A stretch of DNA of 64,000 nt, taken from assembly GCA_946486375.1 (NCBI GenBank), contig CAMLTW010000002.1, positions 62,001 to 126,000 of the forward strand. The letters run 5' to 3'. The notes beneath the pieces are model-generated. The model did no database searches. It was not told the origin of the DNA and saw nothing but the letters and a program-made list of their open reading frames with translations. Positions 44,452-56,123 of this stretch are shown here, in pieces. The stretch comes from an uncultured Rikenellaceae bacterium (GTDB taxonomy: Bacteria > Bacteroidota > Bacteroidia > Bacteroidales > Rikenellaceae). The translations under genes and the position numbers were made by a program. Each line of letters starts with the position of its first letter. The stretch's first letter is position 1.

Positions 44452-45936
44452 TCAATAAGACCGCGCGAAGATCACCCGCCGTTTCGACGGTTTCCCGGAA
44501 ATCAGGTCGACCCCGTCTTCTTCCGGAGCGTCGACCGGGATGCAGCGGATGGTGGCCTTCGTTTCCTCCTTGATTTTTTCTTCGGTCTCAGGGGTACCGT
44601 CCCAATGGGCCAGAATGAATCCGCCCTTTTCATCCAGTACCCGTTTGAATTCGTCGTAGGTGTCGACTTTCGTCGTCATTTCTTCCCGAAATTTCACGGC
44701 CTTGTCGTAGATATTCCGCTGGATATCTTCCAACAGTCCGGCTACCCGGTCGGCGATCCCTTCCTGCGGCACCACTTCCTTGGTGAGCGTGTCGCGGCGG
44801 GCGATCTCCACCGTTCCGTTTTTGAAGTCGCGCGGGCCGATGACCAGTCGCACCGGCACCCCTTTCAGTTCGTATTCCGCGAATTTGAAACCCGACCGCA
44901 CATTGTCGCGTGCATCCACTTTGACGCTGATTCCTTTTGCTTTCAGTTCGGCCGCCATTTCGTCGAGCCGGGAAACGATGGCTTCCAGTTCTTCGTCTCC
45001 CTTGTAAATCGGAATCAAGACGACCTGGATCGGAGCGAGTTTCGGCGGCAGCACCAAACCGTTGTTGTCCGAATGGGCCATGATGAGGGCGCCCATCAGC
45101 CGAGTCGAAACTCCCCACGATGTAGCCCAAACGTATTCCAGCGCCCCTTCCCGGTTGGCGAACTGCACGTCGAACGCTTTGGCGAAATTCTGTCCCAGGA
45201 AATGAGAGGTACCCGACTGAAGCGCTTTCCCGTCCTGCATCAGGGCTTCGATGGTCAGCGTGTCTTCCGCGCCCGCAAACCGTTCGCTGTCGGACTTGTG
45301 TCCGATGATGACCGGCACGGCCATCCATTTTTCCACGAAATCGGCATAGACCCGGATCATCCGGCGGGCTTCCTCCATCGCTTCCTCACGCGTGGCATGG
45401 GCGGTGTGTCCTTCCTGCCAGAGAAATTCCGCCGTCCGCAGGAACAGCCGGGTGCGCATTTCCCACCGCACCACGTTGGCCCACTGGTTGCAGAGGATCG
45501 GCAGGTCGCGGTAGGACTGTATCCAGTTCTTGTAGGTGTTCCAGATGATGGTTTCCGACGTAGGACGTACGATCAGTTCCTCTTCCAGCCGGGCTTCCGG
45601 GTCGACGACCACCCCTTTCCCGTCGGGATCGTTTTTCAGACGGTAGTGGGTCACCACGGCGCATTCCTTGGCGAAGCCTTCCACATGGTGGGCTTCCTTG
45701 CTGAAGAAAGACTTGGGAATGAACAGCGGGAAATAGGCGTTCACATGTCCCGTTTCCTTGAACATTTTGTCGAGCACTTCGTGCATCTTTTCCCAGATGG
45801 CGTATCCGTACGGCTTGATGACCATGCACCCCCTGACCGCGGAAGTTTCCGCCAGTCCGGCTTTCACCACGAGGTCGTTGTACCATTGGGAGTAATTTTC
45901 TTCCCGATTCGTCAGTTCTTTCAGCTCTTTTGCCAT
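44452..45936 (-). CDS. proS: Prolyl-tRNA synthetase, archaeal/eukaryotic-like type
   Basis: 494 residues from the ATG at 45936 ([23 protein letters not shown]); the frame extends upstream but this is the family N-terminus. Class II motifs are [21 protein letters not shown] (motif 1 region), [34 protein letters not shown] (motif 2) and [31 protein letters not shown] (motif 3). The C-terminal anticodon-binding domain is followed by a zinc-binding-like extension without a full Cys set, and it ends in a Tyr (FARSY), as in this type. There is no bacterial editing insertion. It charges tRNA-Pro. Confidence 0.97.
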   Translation of the reverse strand: MAKELKELTNREENYSQWYNDLVVKAGLAETSAVRGCMVIKPYGYAIWEKMHEVLDKMFKETGHVNAYFPLFIPKSFFSKEAHHVEGFAKECAVVTHYRLKNDPDGKGVVVDPEARLEEELIVRPTSETIIWNTYKNWIQSYRDLPILCNQWANVVRWEMRTRLFLRTAEFLWQEGHTAHATREEAMEEARRMIRVYADFVEKWMAVPVIIGHKSDSERFAGAEDTLTIEALMQDGKALQSGTSHFLGQNFAKAFDVQFANREGALEYVWATSWGVSTRLMGALIMAHSDNNGLVLPPKLAPIQVVLIPIYKGDEELEAIVSRLDEMAAELKAKGISVKVDARDNVRSGFKFAEYELKGVPVRLVIGPRDFKNGTVEIARRDTLTKEVVPQEGIADRVAGLLEDIQRNIYDKAVKFREEMTTKVDTYDEFKRVLDEKGGFILAHWDGTPETEEKIKEETKATIRCIPVDAPEEDGVDLISGKPSKRRVIFARSY

Positions 45937-45956
45937 GGTTGCTTTTTTTGCTCCCG

Positions 45957-45987
45957 CAAAACTATAAGTTTTCGGAATATTCACCAA
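45957..45987 (-). promoter_or_regulatory. Promoter of proS
   Basis: On the minus strand TTG (45985-45987), 20 bases, then TAGTTTTG (45957-45964), 20 bases before the proS start. Confidence 0.7.
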
Positions 45988-46038
45988 GCGTGCAGCAAAA
46001 ATAGTTGATTCCGCATCTCTTATAAAAAAGGATTTGCG

Positions 46039-46046
46039 TATATTTG
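46039..46046 (+). promoter_or_regulatory. -7 box upstream of the Trp/Tyr-rich lipoprotein
   Basis: TATATTTG, exact consensus, 95 bases before the ATG at 46142 and divergent from proS. Confidence 0.5.
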
Positions 46047-46141
46047 TGAAAATACGGGGCGGAAAAAGAGCCTGCGGGATATAACTTTTCGGGCACGGTT
46101 TTCGTTACATTCGTACAGAAGGAAAAACGAAAGGGACGGTT

Positions 46142-47206
46142 ATGAAAGCTTTAGGGAAATACGCGGCGGCGCTCTGCGGAGCGGCGTTCCTGCTGGCGGG
46201 ATGCGCTTCGTCGCTCACGACCGCTTCATCCGCCGGCAACACGGACGATTTATACGCCACCGGCGGCCGGAAGGCGATCGCGGCGGCGGAAAGCGAACGG
46301 CAGGCACGGCTGGCGGCTCAGCGGGAACAACGGGCTTTGCGGGACATCGAGGCGGCCGGAAGGGACGGACGCTATCAAGGCAGTGTTCTATCGGACAGCT
46401 ATCAGGAATCGTACGAGCGAAGGTTGAAGGGATTCAATTCGCTGTCATATAAATTGCCGAGCAGTTACTATGATTACGTGTACAGCGATGCCGCCTGGAA
46501 TGCGTCGGGTTACGATCCGGCGTTTTACAACACCATCGTGATGGGGGATCAGGTGTGGGTCGAACCGCGTTACATCACCTCGATGTTCGGAAACTGGGGA
46601 ACGCCGGTGAATGTCAATGTCAATTTGGGGTGGAACTGGTATTCCCCCTATTGGGACTGGTATTACAGGCCGGGCTGGAATCCTTATTGGAGCTGGAACT
46701 GGGGATGGGACTGGGGTTGGAACTGGGGCCCTTCCTGGAGTTGGGGCTGGGGTTGGCGGCCTTACTGGGATTATCCCTATTGGGGATGGGGCGGTCATAT
46801 CAATCATTGGTATCCGTCGGGCGGTCGGTATAACGACCGGAATGTCGTCTATGGCGGTCGTCGGCCTTCGATGACGAGAAGTCCTGTCTACGGAACGGGC
46901 GGCAGCGGCACTACGGTGAACGGGTATCGCAGGCGGGGTTCTTCGACCGTACCCTCGAGCGTCGGCACCGGGAATTATCCTTCGCAGGGAACCACCTATC
47001 AGCGGCGAGGATCTTCGGGAAACACTTCGAGGCCGACCTATACGCCGCCGCAGAATAACAACAACAGTACGCCGACTTACCAGCGGCGAGGTTCTTCGAC
47101 GCCTTCCTATAACAGCGGTGGCTCTTATGGCGGAAGCCGGGGCGGTTCGTATGGCGGCGGAGGCGGTGGCAGCAGTTCGGGCGGCGGCGGTTATCGGCGC
47201 AGGTAG
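46142..47206 (+). CDS. Trp/Tyr/Gly-rich lipoprotein with RRGSS repeats
   Basis: 354 residues. Lipobox LAGC gives a lipidated Cys at residue 21. An Ala/Glu/Arg-rich helical part follows (about 30-85). Residues about 160-230 are extraordinarily rich in Trp, Tyr, Gly and Pro (runs such as WSWNWGWDWGWNWG, YWDYPYWGWGGHINHWYP). The last 110 residues are Ser/Gly/Thr-rich with at least five copies of a (Y)RRGSS motif and a GSYGGSRGGSYGGGGGG tail ending YRRR. I do not recognise a domain. Proteins of this composition in Bacteroidota are outer membrane lipoproteins of unknown role; adhesion or envelope structure is a guess. Confidence 0.85.
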   Translation: MKALGKYAAALCGAAFLLAGCASSLTTASSAGNTDDLYATGGRKAIAAAESERQARLAAQREQRALRDIEAAGRDGRYQGSVLSDSYQESYERRLKGFNSLSYKLPSSYYDYVYSDAAWNASGYDPAFYNTIVMGDQVWVEPRYITSMFGNWGTPVNVNVNLGWNWYSPYWDWYYRPGWNPYWSWNWGWDWGWNWGPSWSWGWGWRPYWDYPYWGWGGHINHWYPSGGRYNDRNVVYGGRRPSMTRSPVYGTGGSGTTVNGYRRRGSSTVPSSVGTGNYPSQGTTYQRRGSSGNTSRPTYTPPQNNNNSTPTYQRRGSSTPSYNSGGSYGGSRGGSYGGGGGGSSSGGGGYRRR

Positions 47207-47396
47207 CGGATTGGATTGAGGTGCTGGGGCTTGGCTCGGTCGGCAGCAGGGAAATTGTTTGTGCGGAGGGAAAATAAAGTATCGGGCTGAATGGATCAAT
47301 GCCCGGTTCGGACGGATGCGGAAGCGCAGATTCCGGTAGCAAGTCATGCCGGTTGCGGAACACGAACTACGGAAACTTGAACAAAAGACGGAAGAA

Positions 47397-48944
47397 ATGA
47401 AGATAAAACCTTTTTTGCTGCTGACCCTGGGAGCGGTTTTCTGGCTTGCCGGAAACCGGGCCGTTGCACAAACTTCGGAAGACGTTCTCCGCTTTTCGCG
47501 GTACAATTACGGATTCGGAACGGCCCGTTCGGCGGCCATGGGCGGCGCTTTTTCGTCGCTGGGCGCCGATTTTTCCTCGACGGTCATCAATCCGGCCGGG
47601 CTGGGCATGTACCGCCGGTCGGAAGCGGGGCTTTCCATGAGCGTGACTTCCAACGCCGCGCAGACGACCAATGCAACCGATCAGGGCGTTTACCGGACGA
47701 CGATGGACAAAACCAAGTTTACGCTCAACAGCGGGGGAATCGTTTTCAATGCTTACAATGACGACGCGGTGGGATTGACGAATGTGACCTTTGGAATAAC
47801 CTATAACAAGTTGGCGGATTTCAATAATCCTTACAGCGTAGTGGGGCGGTCGAGCGGTTCGATGATCGATGCTTTCGGAATTCAGATGAACGGCAGCGGT
47901 ATTGTTCCTCCGGCTGACAATGGGCCGATTCGGTTCACAGCGGATAACAGCTTATATTGGGGCGGTATTCTGGCATATAATACCATGCTGTTGAATTATG
48001 ATCCGGAAGCAAAATATGCTCCCGAAGGATTGTTCCCGATAGATGGGGCGGTATTCGATTCCCGTTACCGCAGCCTGACGAAGGGAAGCGTGGGACAATA
48101 CGATTTGTCCGTGGGCTTGAGTATTTCGCATGTCCTCTATCTGGGGCTGGGATTCGGCATCCAGGATATCAGTTACCGCGAGCAGGACTATTACGAAGAA
48201 GCACCGTTGAACAACAATGCCTATGGGCTGAACCATTTCAATTATATTCAGTATCTGAGGCAGGAGGCGACGGCCTGGAATTTCAAGTTCGGAGCGATCG
48301 TGCGGCCGGTAGGAGGACTGCGGATCGGAGCGGCCATTCACACGCCGACTTACGTGACGGTGGACGAGGATTATGCGGCGGATATGTATACTTATTTTAA
48401 TGATTATGAGCCGCAACAGGACGGAGTGCAGTACGGGGAACCGACCCGGTACGACATGCGGACGCCGACCCGGTTCATCGGGGGGATTTCCTACACGTTC
48501 GGCCAGACTGCCATCGTGTCGGTGGACTATGAACGGGTGTGGTACAACAAGATGAAAATGTTCTGGGGAGAGTGGGAAGAGGAGGATGTGGTGATCAGCG
48601 AGGAAGTGGCGGCGCTGTATAAACCGGCGAACAATGTTCGGATAGGGGTGGAAGCGATGGTGGCTCCGCAGTTTTTTGCGCGGGTAGGATATGCCTTGTA
48701 CGATTCGATGTATAAGGGAAGCGAATGGAAGGATTACGGAAAGACGATGAATTATTCCTGCGGTCTGGGGTATCGATCGGGAAGCTGGAGCATCGATATG
48801 GCCTATATTTATATGGATGGGGGGAAAAATCTTCCGAGGATGGTGTTCAACGAAACAGCCGATGGTCTGTCATATCAATCGGGAGTATACGAGGTGAAGG
48901 ACACGAGGCATAATTTTACGCTGACGGCTGCGATCCGTTTCTGA
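47397..48944 (+). CDS. OmpP1/FadL/TodX-like outer membrane porin
   Basis: 515 residues from the ATG at 47397, with the signal peptide ending AVAQ at about residue 24; the ATG at 47346 would add a charged tail before it. The N-terminal segment YGFGTARSAAMGGAFSSLGADFSSTVINPAGLGMYRRSE is the FadL-like 'hatch' signature, followed by beta strands with alternating aromatic residues and a C-terminal Phe (LTAAIRF). The family moves hydrophobic molecules across the outer membrane; the substrate is unknown. It follows the Trp/Tyr-rich lipoprotein by 190 bases, on the same strand. Confidence 0.9.
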   Translation: MKIKPFLLLTLGAVFWLAGNRAVAQTSEDVLRFSRYNYGFGTARSAAMGGAFSSLGADFSSTVINPAGLGMYRRSEAGLSMSVTSNAAQTTNATDQGVYRTTMDKTKFTLNSGGIVFNAYNDDAVGLTNVTFGITYNKLADFNNPYSVVGRSSGSMIDAFGIQMNGSGIVPPADNGPIRFTADNSLYWGGILAYNTMLLNYDPEAKYAPEGLFPIDGAVFDSRYRSLTKGSVGQYDLSVGLSISHVLYLGLGFGIQDISYREQDYYEEAPLNNNAYGLNHFNYIQYLRQEATAWNFKFGAIVRPVGGLRIGAAIHTPTYVTVDEDYAADMYTYFNDYEPQQDGVQYGEPTRYDMRTPTRFIGGISYTFGQTAIVSVDYERVWYNKMKMFWGEWEEEDVVISEEVAALYKPANNVRIGVEAMVAPQFFARVGYALYDSMYKGSEWKDYGKTMNYSCGLGYRSGSWSIDMAYIYMDGGKNLPRMVFNETADGLSYQSGVYEVKDTRHNFTLTAAIRF

Positions 48945-48994
48945 GAGAGTAGGGAACGGGTGTTTTGGCGGATGGGTAAGCGTTGCGGAAAAAA

Positions 48995-49031
48995 GGAAAC
49001 GGGACGGAAGATTTTCTTCCGTCCCGTTTCC
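48995..49031 (-). terminator. Strong terminator between convergent genes
   Basis: GGAAACGGGACGGAAG and its complement form a perfect 16-bp stem around ATTTT. The minus strand continues with a run of six T, so it mainly serves the DUF4369 gene; the porin transcript may also end here. Confidence 0.8.
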
Positions 49032-49106
49032 GGTTGAACAGTTAACAGTCAGTCGGCCTGTCGAGGCCTGGAGAAAAGGAGTCGATAAGTTTTATCCGGG
49101 GAAGGA

Positions 49107-49796
49107 TTACCGGGCTTCCGGTTGCAGGGATGCCGCCATGGCGCGGTAAACGTTGCATTGCTTCAGATCGTCGTGGAATCCTTCCAGCATCTGTTCCCGT
49201 TCCGGAAGCGGCACGGAAGCACAGATCGTCGAGAAAACGACCAGTGCCGCCGGGGAACCGAGGTTCGCTTTTATGTAGGTCAGGTTGGACTGGACGAGCG
49301 CCTGCCTGACCGCTTCGATTTCGGCGCCCAGCCGTTCCCGGTCTTCCGGCGAAGCGGTGGCCCGCAGACGGGTCAGGGAATCCATCGGCTGATAAAAGCG
49401 CACGGTCAGGTATTGGTCTTTATCGAAATACTCCCGGTTGACGGGGCCTCCTTTCACCTCCGATCCCCGGAACATGTCTTTCAGGCAGAGAAGGATTTCC
49501 GTGTTTCCCGGTTCGTTGAACACACGGGCCATGCCGTAACGCCGGGTTTCGCGTCTGCCCGGATCGAAAAAGAGGCAGCATAGTTCCGGTACGGATGCCG
49601 TTCCGGTGAATTCGAACCGGTTCTCGACGATGCGGGCCGAATCCAGATCGTTTCCGTTTCCCATGTATTTGTCCATGTATATCCACTCTTCCGCGACCGG
49701 CCGGTCGATGGTTCCGAGGATGCGATAAGTACGGGGTTGGGCTCCGAGAATGGAGACGGAAAAGAAGACGGTCAGAAAAAGAAGGCCTGTTCTCAT
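49107..49796 (-). CDS. Exported DUF4369-like protein
   Basis: 229 residues from the ATG at 49796, with a signal peptide (MRTGLLFLTVFFSVSILGAQ). Residues about 22-120 look like a DUF4369 beta-sandwich (YRILGTIDRPVAEEWIYMDKY, DSARIVENRFEFTGTASVPELCCLFF). In Bacteroidota this domain usually precedes a thioredoxin/AhpC-TSA domain; here the chain ends after a helical stretch, and no CxxC motif is present. It is therefore a short, probably non-redox member. The function is unknown. Confidence 0.75.
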   Translation of the reverse strand: MRTGLLFLTVFFSVSILGAQPRTYRILGTIDRPVAEEWIYMDKYMGNGNDLDSARIVENRFEFTGTASVPELCCLFFDPGRRETRRYGMARVFNEPGNTEILLCLKDMFRGSEVKGGPVNREYFDKDQYLTVRFYQPMDSLTRLRATASPEDRERLGAEIEAVRQALVQSNLTYIKANLGSPAALVVFSTICASVPLPEREQMLEGFHDDLKQCNVYRAMAASLQPEAR

Positions 49797-50134
49797 GGCG
49801 TTTTTTCGGTTTGTTTCTGCGAACAAAGGTAAGCAGAGAGGTGGCGGAAGCCGTGTCGCGTTCGGGCCGATCATTCGCCCTGCCGGGTCAGATTGATGCC
49901 GGGTCGGGTGGCCGGGGGAAACGGAATGCGGATGTGAGTAACTTTGTCGATAACGTAAGTTTAAGCGGGCAAAAATGCAGCCCGGGGTTTCCCGGCGGTT
50001 TTTATGAACAGGATCTGTGGATAAAAAGTGGATAACCGGTTGAAAAAGGGAAGCGTCGATGGAGCGGATTTGTATTTTTGGAAAAAATCCCGGATATTTG
50101 CAACCATTCGGAAATAATAAAAGTCAAAGACATA
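49797..50134. other. Divergent intergenic region upstream of efp
   Basis: No gene is seen. On the minus strand TACCTTTG (49824-49831) is the -7 box of the DUF4369-like gene. On the plus strand TAACTTTG (49939-49946) is a possible second start for the efp transcript, besides the promoter at 50069-50100. The rest is without visible structure. Confidence 0.55.
50069..50100 (+). promoter_or_regulatory. Promoter of efp
   Basis: TTTG (50069-50072), 20 bases, then GATATTTG (50093-50100), one mismatch from TAnnTTTG. A second box, TATTTTTG, overlaps the spacer at 50073-50080. Confidence 0.55.
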
Positions 50135-50701
50135 ATGGCAACAACGGCAGACCTCAAGAACGGAATGTGCATCGAGCTGAACGGCAAGACGTTTTCCGTC
50201 GTGGAATTTCAGCATGTGAAACCGGGGAAAGGCCCCGCATTCGTGCGTACTAAGCTCCGGAACCTGGAGAACGGCCGGATCCTCGACAACACCTTTTCCG
50301 CGGGGGAACGGATCGAACCGGTACGGGTGGAGCGGCGTCCCTATCAGTTTTTGTATGAAGACGACCTGGGATGCAATTTCATGCATACCGAAACGTTCGA
50401 ACAGATTCACATCGACAAGGCCTTGATCGAAAATGCTGACCTGATGCGGGAAGGACAAGTGGTGGAGGTGATGTTCCATACCGAAAAGGAAACGGTGCTG
50501 TCGGCGGAGCTTCCTCCGATCATCGAAATGGAAGTGACCTATACCGAACCCGGTGTGAAAGGGGATACGGCATCGACCAACTCCCTCAAACCGGCTACGG
50601 TGGATACGGGTGCGACCGTCCGGGTTCCCTTGTTCATCAATACCGGGGAAAAAATCCGGGTCGATACCCGTACGCGGGAATACTACGAACGGGTGAAGTA
50701 A
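50135..50701 (+). CDS. efp: Translation elongation factor P
   Basis: 188 residues, family length, from the ATG at 50135; an in-frame ATG at 50078 lies within the promoter and is rejected. Three beta-barrel domains are recognisable: the KOW-like N-terminal domain with the tip loop [14 protein letters not shown] (Lys at the position that is modified in many species), the middle domain ([16 protein letters not shown]) and the C-terminal [26 protein letters not shown] relieves ribosomes stalled at polyproline. No EF-P lysine-modifying enzyme is encoded nearby. Confidence 0.97.
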   Translation: MATTADLKNGMCIELNGKTFSVVEFQHVKPGKGPAFVRTKLRNLENGRILDNTFSAGERIEPVRVERRPYQFLYEDDLGCNFMHTETFEQIHIDKALIENADLMREGQVVEVMFHTEKETVLSAELPPIIEMEVTYTEPGVKGDTASTNSLKPATVDTGATVRVPLFINTGEKIRVDTRTREYYERVK

Positions 50702-50749
50702 GGCGCAGCGTTCTTTCCTGCATGGCGCAGGAACGCAGGAGCGGATTTT

Positions 50750-50782
50750 CCGGAAAACGGCATTGTCGTCTTCCGGTTTTTT
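50750..50782 (+). terminator. Terminator after efp
   Basis: CCGGAAAACGG and TCGTCTTCCGG form an imperfect stem around CATTG, followed by TTTTTT. Confidence 0.75.
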
Positions 50783-50783
50783 G

Positions 50784-52031
50784 TTATTTTTTATCTGTCT
50801 CCACTTCCTCTTCTTTCATGAGCGAGGCGTAATATTTCATGCCGATGATGCCTGAGGAACGACGCCGGAAAAAGGCGTATGCTGCGACGGCGGCCGTAGC
50901 GATCAGGTTCGCGATGAACGGGAGGTAGGGAGAGTGGGTATGAAAAATCTTTTCCAGCAACTCGATGTAGAAGGGATAAAGGACGATGGCCACGTAATTC
51001 ATGACCACGACCAGCGAGAGGGCGAACGTAACCCGGTTCGGGGCGACCCGGTCGGAGGTTTTGTCGTAGACCAACGGTTGGATGATGCCGTAGCCGAATC
51101 CGATACAGATCGTCCCGAGCCCTAACAGCCATAGCGAGTGAGTCACCAGAAACATGAGCAGTCCGACGGTCATCAGGGCCAGCGCCAGAAAGTTCGTGCT
51201 GAATTTCCCCGCTCGGATGATGGGGGTGAGGATGAATCCGGGAAACATGATCGCCAGGAAGAAAACCGAGTTGAGGGTCCCGGCCAGGCCCGAGGAACCC
51301 AGGTGGAAACTTTCCAGGTAAAGGGACAGGTTGAACGGAATGATGACGGCGATCAGGGTGGCGAAAAAGTAAAATGCCATCAGTCCCAAAGGCCACTTCT
51401 TGATTATCGGAGCCGTATCGCCGGGTTCGGCCGTTGTCGCAGCCTTTGCCGGTTCTCCTTTCGGGGCGGGGCCGAGGAAAAAGGCGAATACGAAGGAAAT
51501 GATCGAGAGGCAGTAGACCAGGAACGGATAACGCCAGCCGAGGTCGGCCAGAAAGCCTGCGAGCAGCGTGGCCAGCACCAGCGAGAGGTTGGAGATGGAA
51601 GAAGAAATCCCCAGTTGCTGCGTCCGTCTTTTTCCGGCGAAATATTCGGCGACCAGCCCGGGGGCGAGCGGAATGACGATCCCGGCCCCGATTCCCAGCA
51701 GGCAGCTATTGACCAGCAGGAAGGTCATGCTGTCTGCCAGCAGGAAAAGGACGCTGCTCAGTACGAACAGTCCCATCCCCAGCAGCAGGAGCTTTTTTTC
51801 GCTCCAACGCATGGAGAGTCTCCCGGAAAGCAGAACGAAGGGAATGATGATGAAAGAAGGAAGGGATTCCAGCATTTGGAGTTCCAGGTCGCTGGCGCCC
51901 TTGAACACGTTTTGCAAACTGCCCAGAATGGGGCCTACCGCCAGTCCCGGAAGGGATTTTACGATGGGTACCGAATAGATGGCGATCAGGGTGAGGAGGG
52001 AAATGGTGCCTTTGCCGGTATTGATTCTCAT
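50784..52031 (-). CDS. Major facilitator superfamily transporter
   Basis: 415 residues with about twelve hydrophobic segments and a central hydrophilic loop (about residues 190-215). MFS wording includes LVNSCLLGIGAGIVIPLAPGLVAEYFAGKRRTQQLGISSSISN in the first half and the repeated GFGYGIIQPLVYDKTS in the second. It sits in the cytoplasmic membrane; the substrate is not evident. The C-terminal tail is strongly acidic (KEEEVETDKK). It is read alone, convergent with efp. Confidence 0.9.
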   Translation of the reverse strand: MRINTGKGTISLLTLIAIYSVPIVKSLPGLAVGPILGSLQNVFKGASDLELQMLESLPSFIIIPFVLLSGRLSMRWSEKKLLLLGMGLFVLSSVLFLLADSMTFLLVNSCLLGIGAGIVIPLAPGLVAEYFAGKRRTQQLGISSSISNLSLVLATLLAGFLADLGWRYPFLVYCLSIISFVFAFFLGPAPKGEPAKAATTAEPGDTAPIIKKWPLGLMAFYFFATLIAVIIPFNLSLYLESFHLGSSGLAGTLNSVFFLAIMFPGFILTPIIRAGKFSTNFLALALMTVGLLMFLVTHSLWLLGLGTICIGFGYGIIQPLVYDKTSDRVAPNRVTFALSLVVVMNYVAIVLYPFYIELLEKIFHTHSPYLPFIANLIATAAVAAYAFFRRRSSGIIGMKYYASLMKEEEVETDKK

Positions 52032-52091
52032 GAGAGTCTTTGCTAATGGTATGGCAAGACTCCGACAAAATATATGCCATTCGTCCGGTAC

Positions 52092-52140
52092 GTAACCTTG
52101 TGAGAAAAGCGGCGACTCGCCGCTTTTCTCACAAGGTTAC
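52092..52140. terminator. Perfect 23-bp inverted repeat
   Basis: The arms 52092-52114 and 52118-52140 are exactly complementary with a 3-base loop (ACT). The inner part, AAAAGCGGCG/CGCCGCTTTT, gives a T-run on each strand before the outer pairs close. It follows the histone H1-like gene by six bases and is most likely its terminator, although it is unusually long and perfect. Confidence 0.65.
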
Positions 52141-52145
52141 CGGGA

Positions 52146-52352
52146 TTATTTTTCGTTTTTGGATGGAATCCGGTTGTCCGCCTTGACCGATTCCAACCGG
52201 TAGATTTTCATGAGCCGGGACAGCTTCATGGAGAAATGCCGGGCCCGGATTCCTGCCGCTTTGTTTCCCTTCGTCGTGTTCTTTTCCGCCTCCTTTATGA
52301 AATCGAGGAAGTGCGCCTGGATGGATTCTAACAGTTCTTCCATGCTGTTCAT
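52146..52352 (-). CDS. Histone H1-like protein (Hc1 family)
   Basis: 68 residues, basic. Family pattern: an amphipathic helix (MEELLESIQAHFLDFIKEAEK) followed by KGNKAAGIRARHFSMKLSRLMKIYRLESVKA, in which KGNKAAGxRAR is the recognisable Bacteroidota H1-like motif. Such small proteins are thought to bind and compact DNA. The start may be Met1 or Met4 (52343). A -7 box TATATTTG lies upstream at 52396-52403, and a long perfect hairpin follows. Confidence 0.88.
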   Translation of the reverse strand: MNSMEELLESIQAHFLDFIKEAEKNTTKGNKAAGIRARHFSMKLSRLMKIYRLESVKADNRIPSKNEK

Positions 52353-56070
<3,718 letters not shown>

Positions 56071-56123
56071 GCGGCGTTTCGGGAACGGAAGATACAGGGA
56101 ATCATTGAAAAAGACTGAATCGT

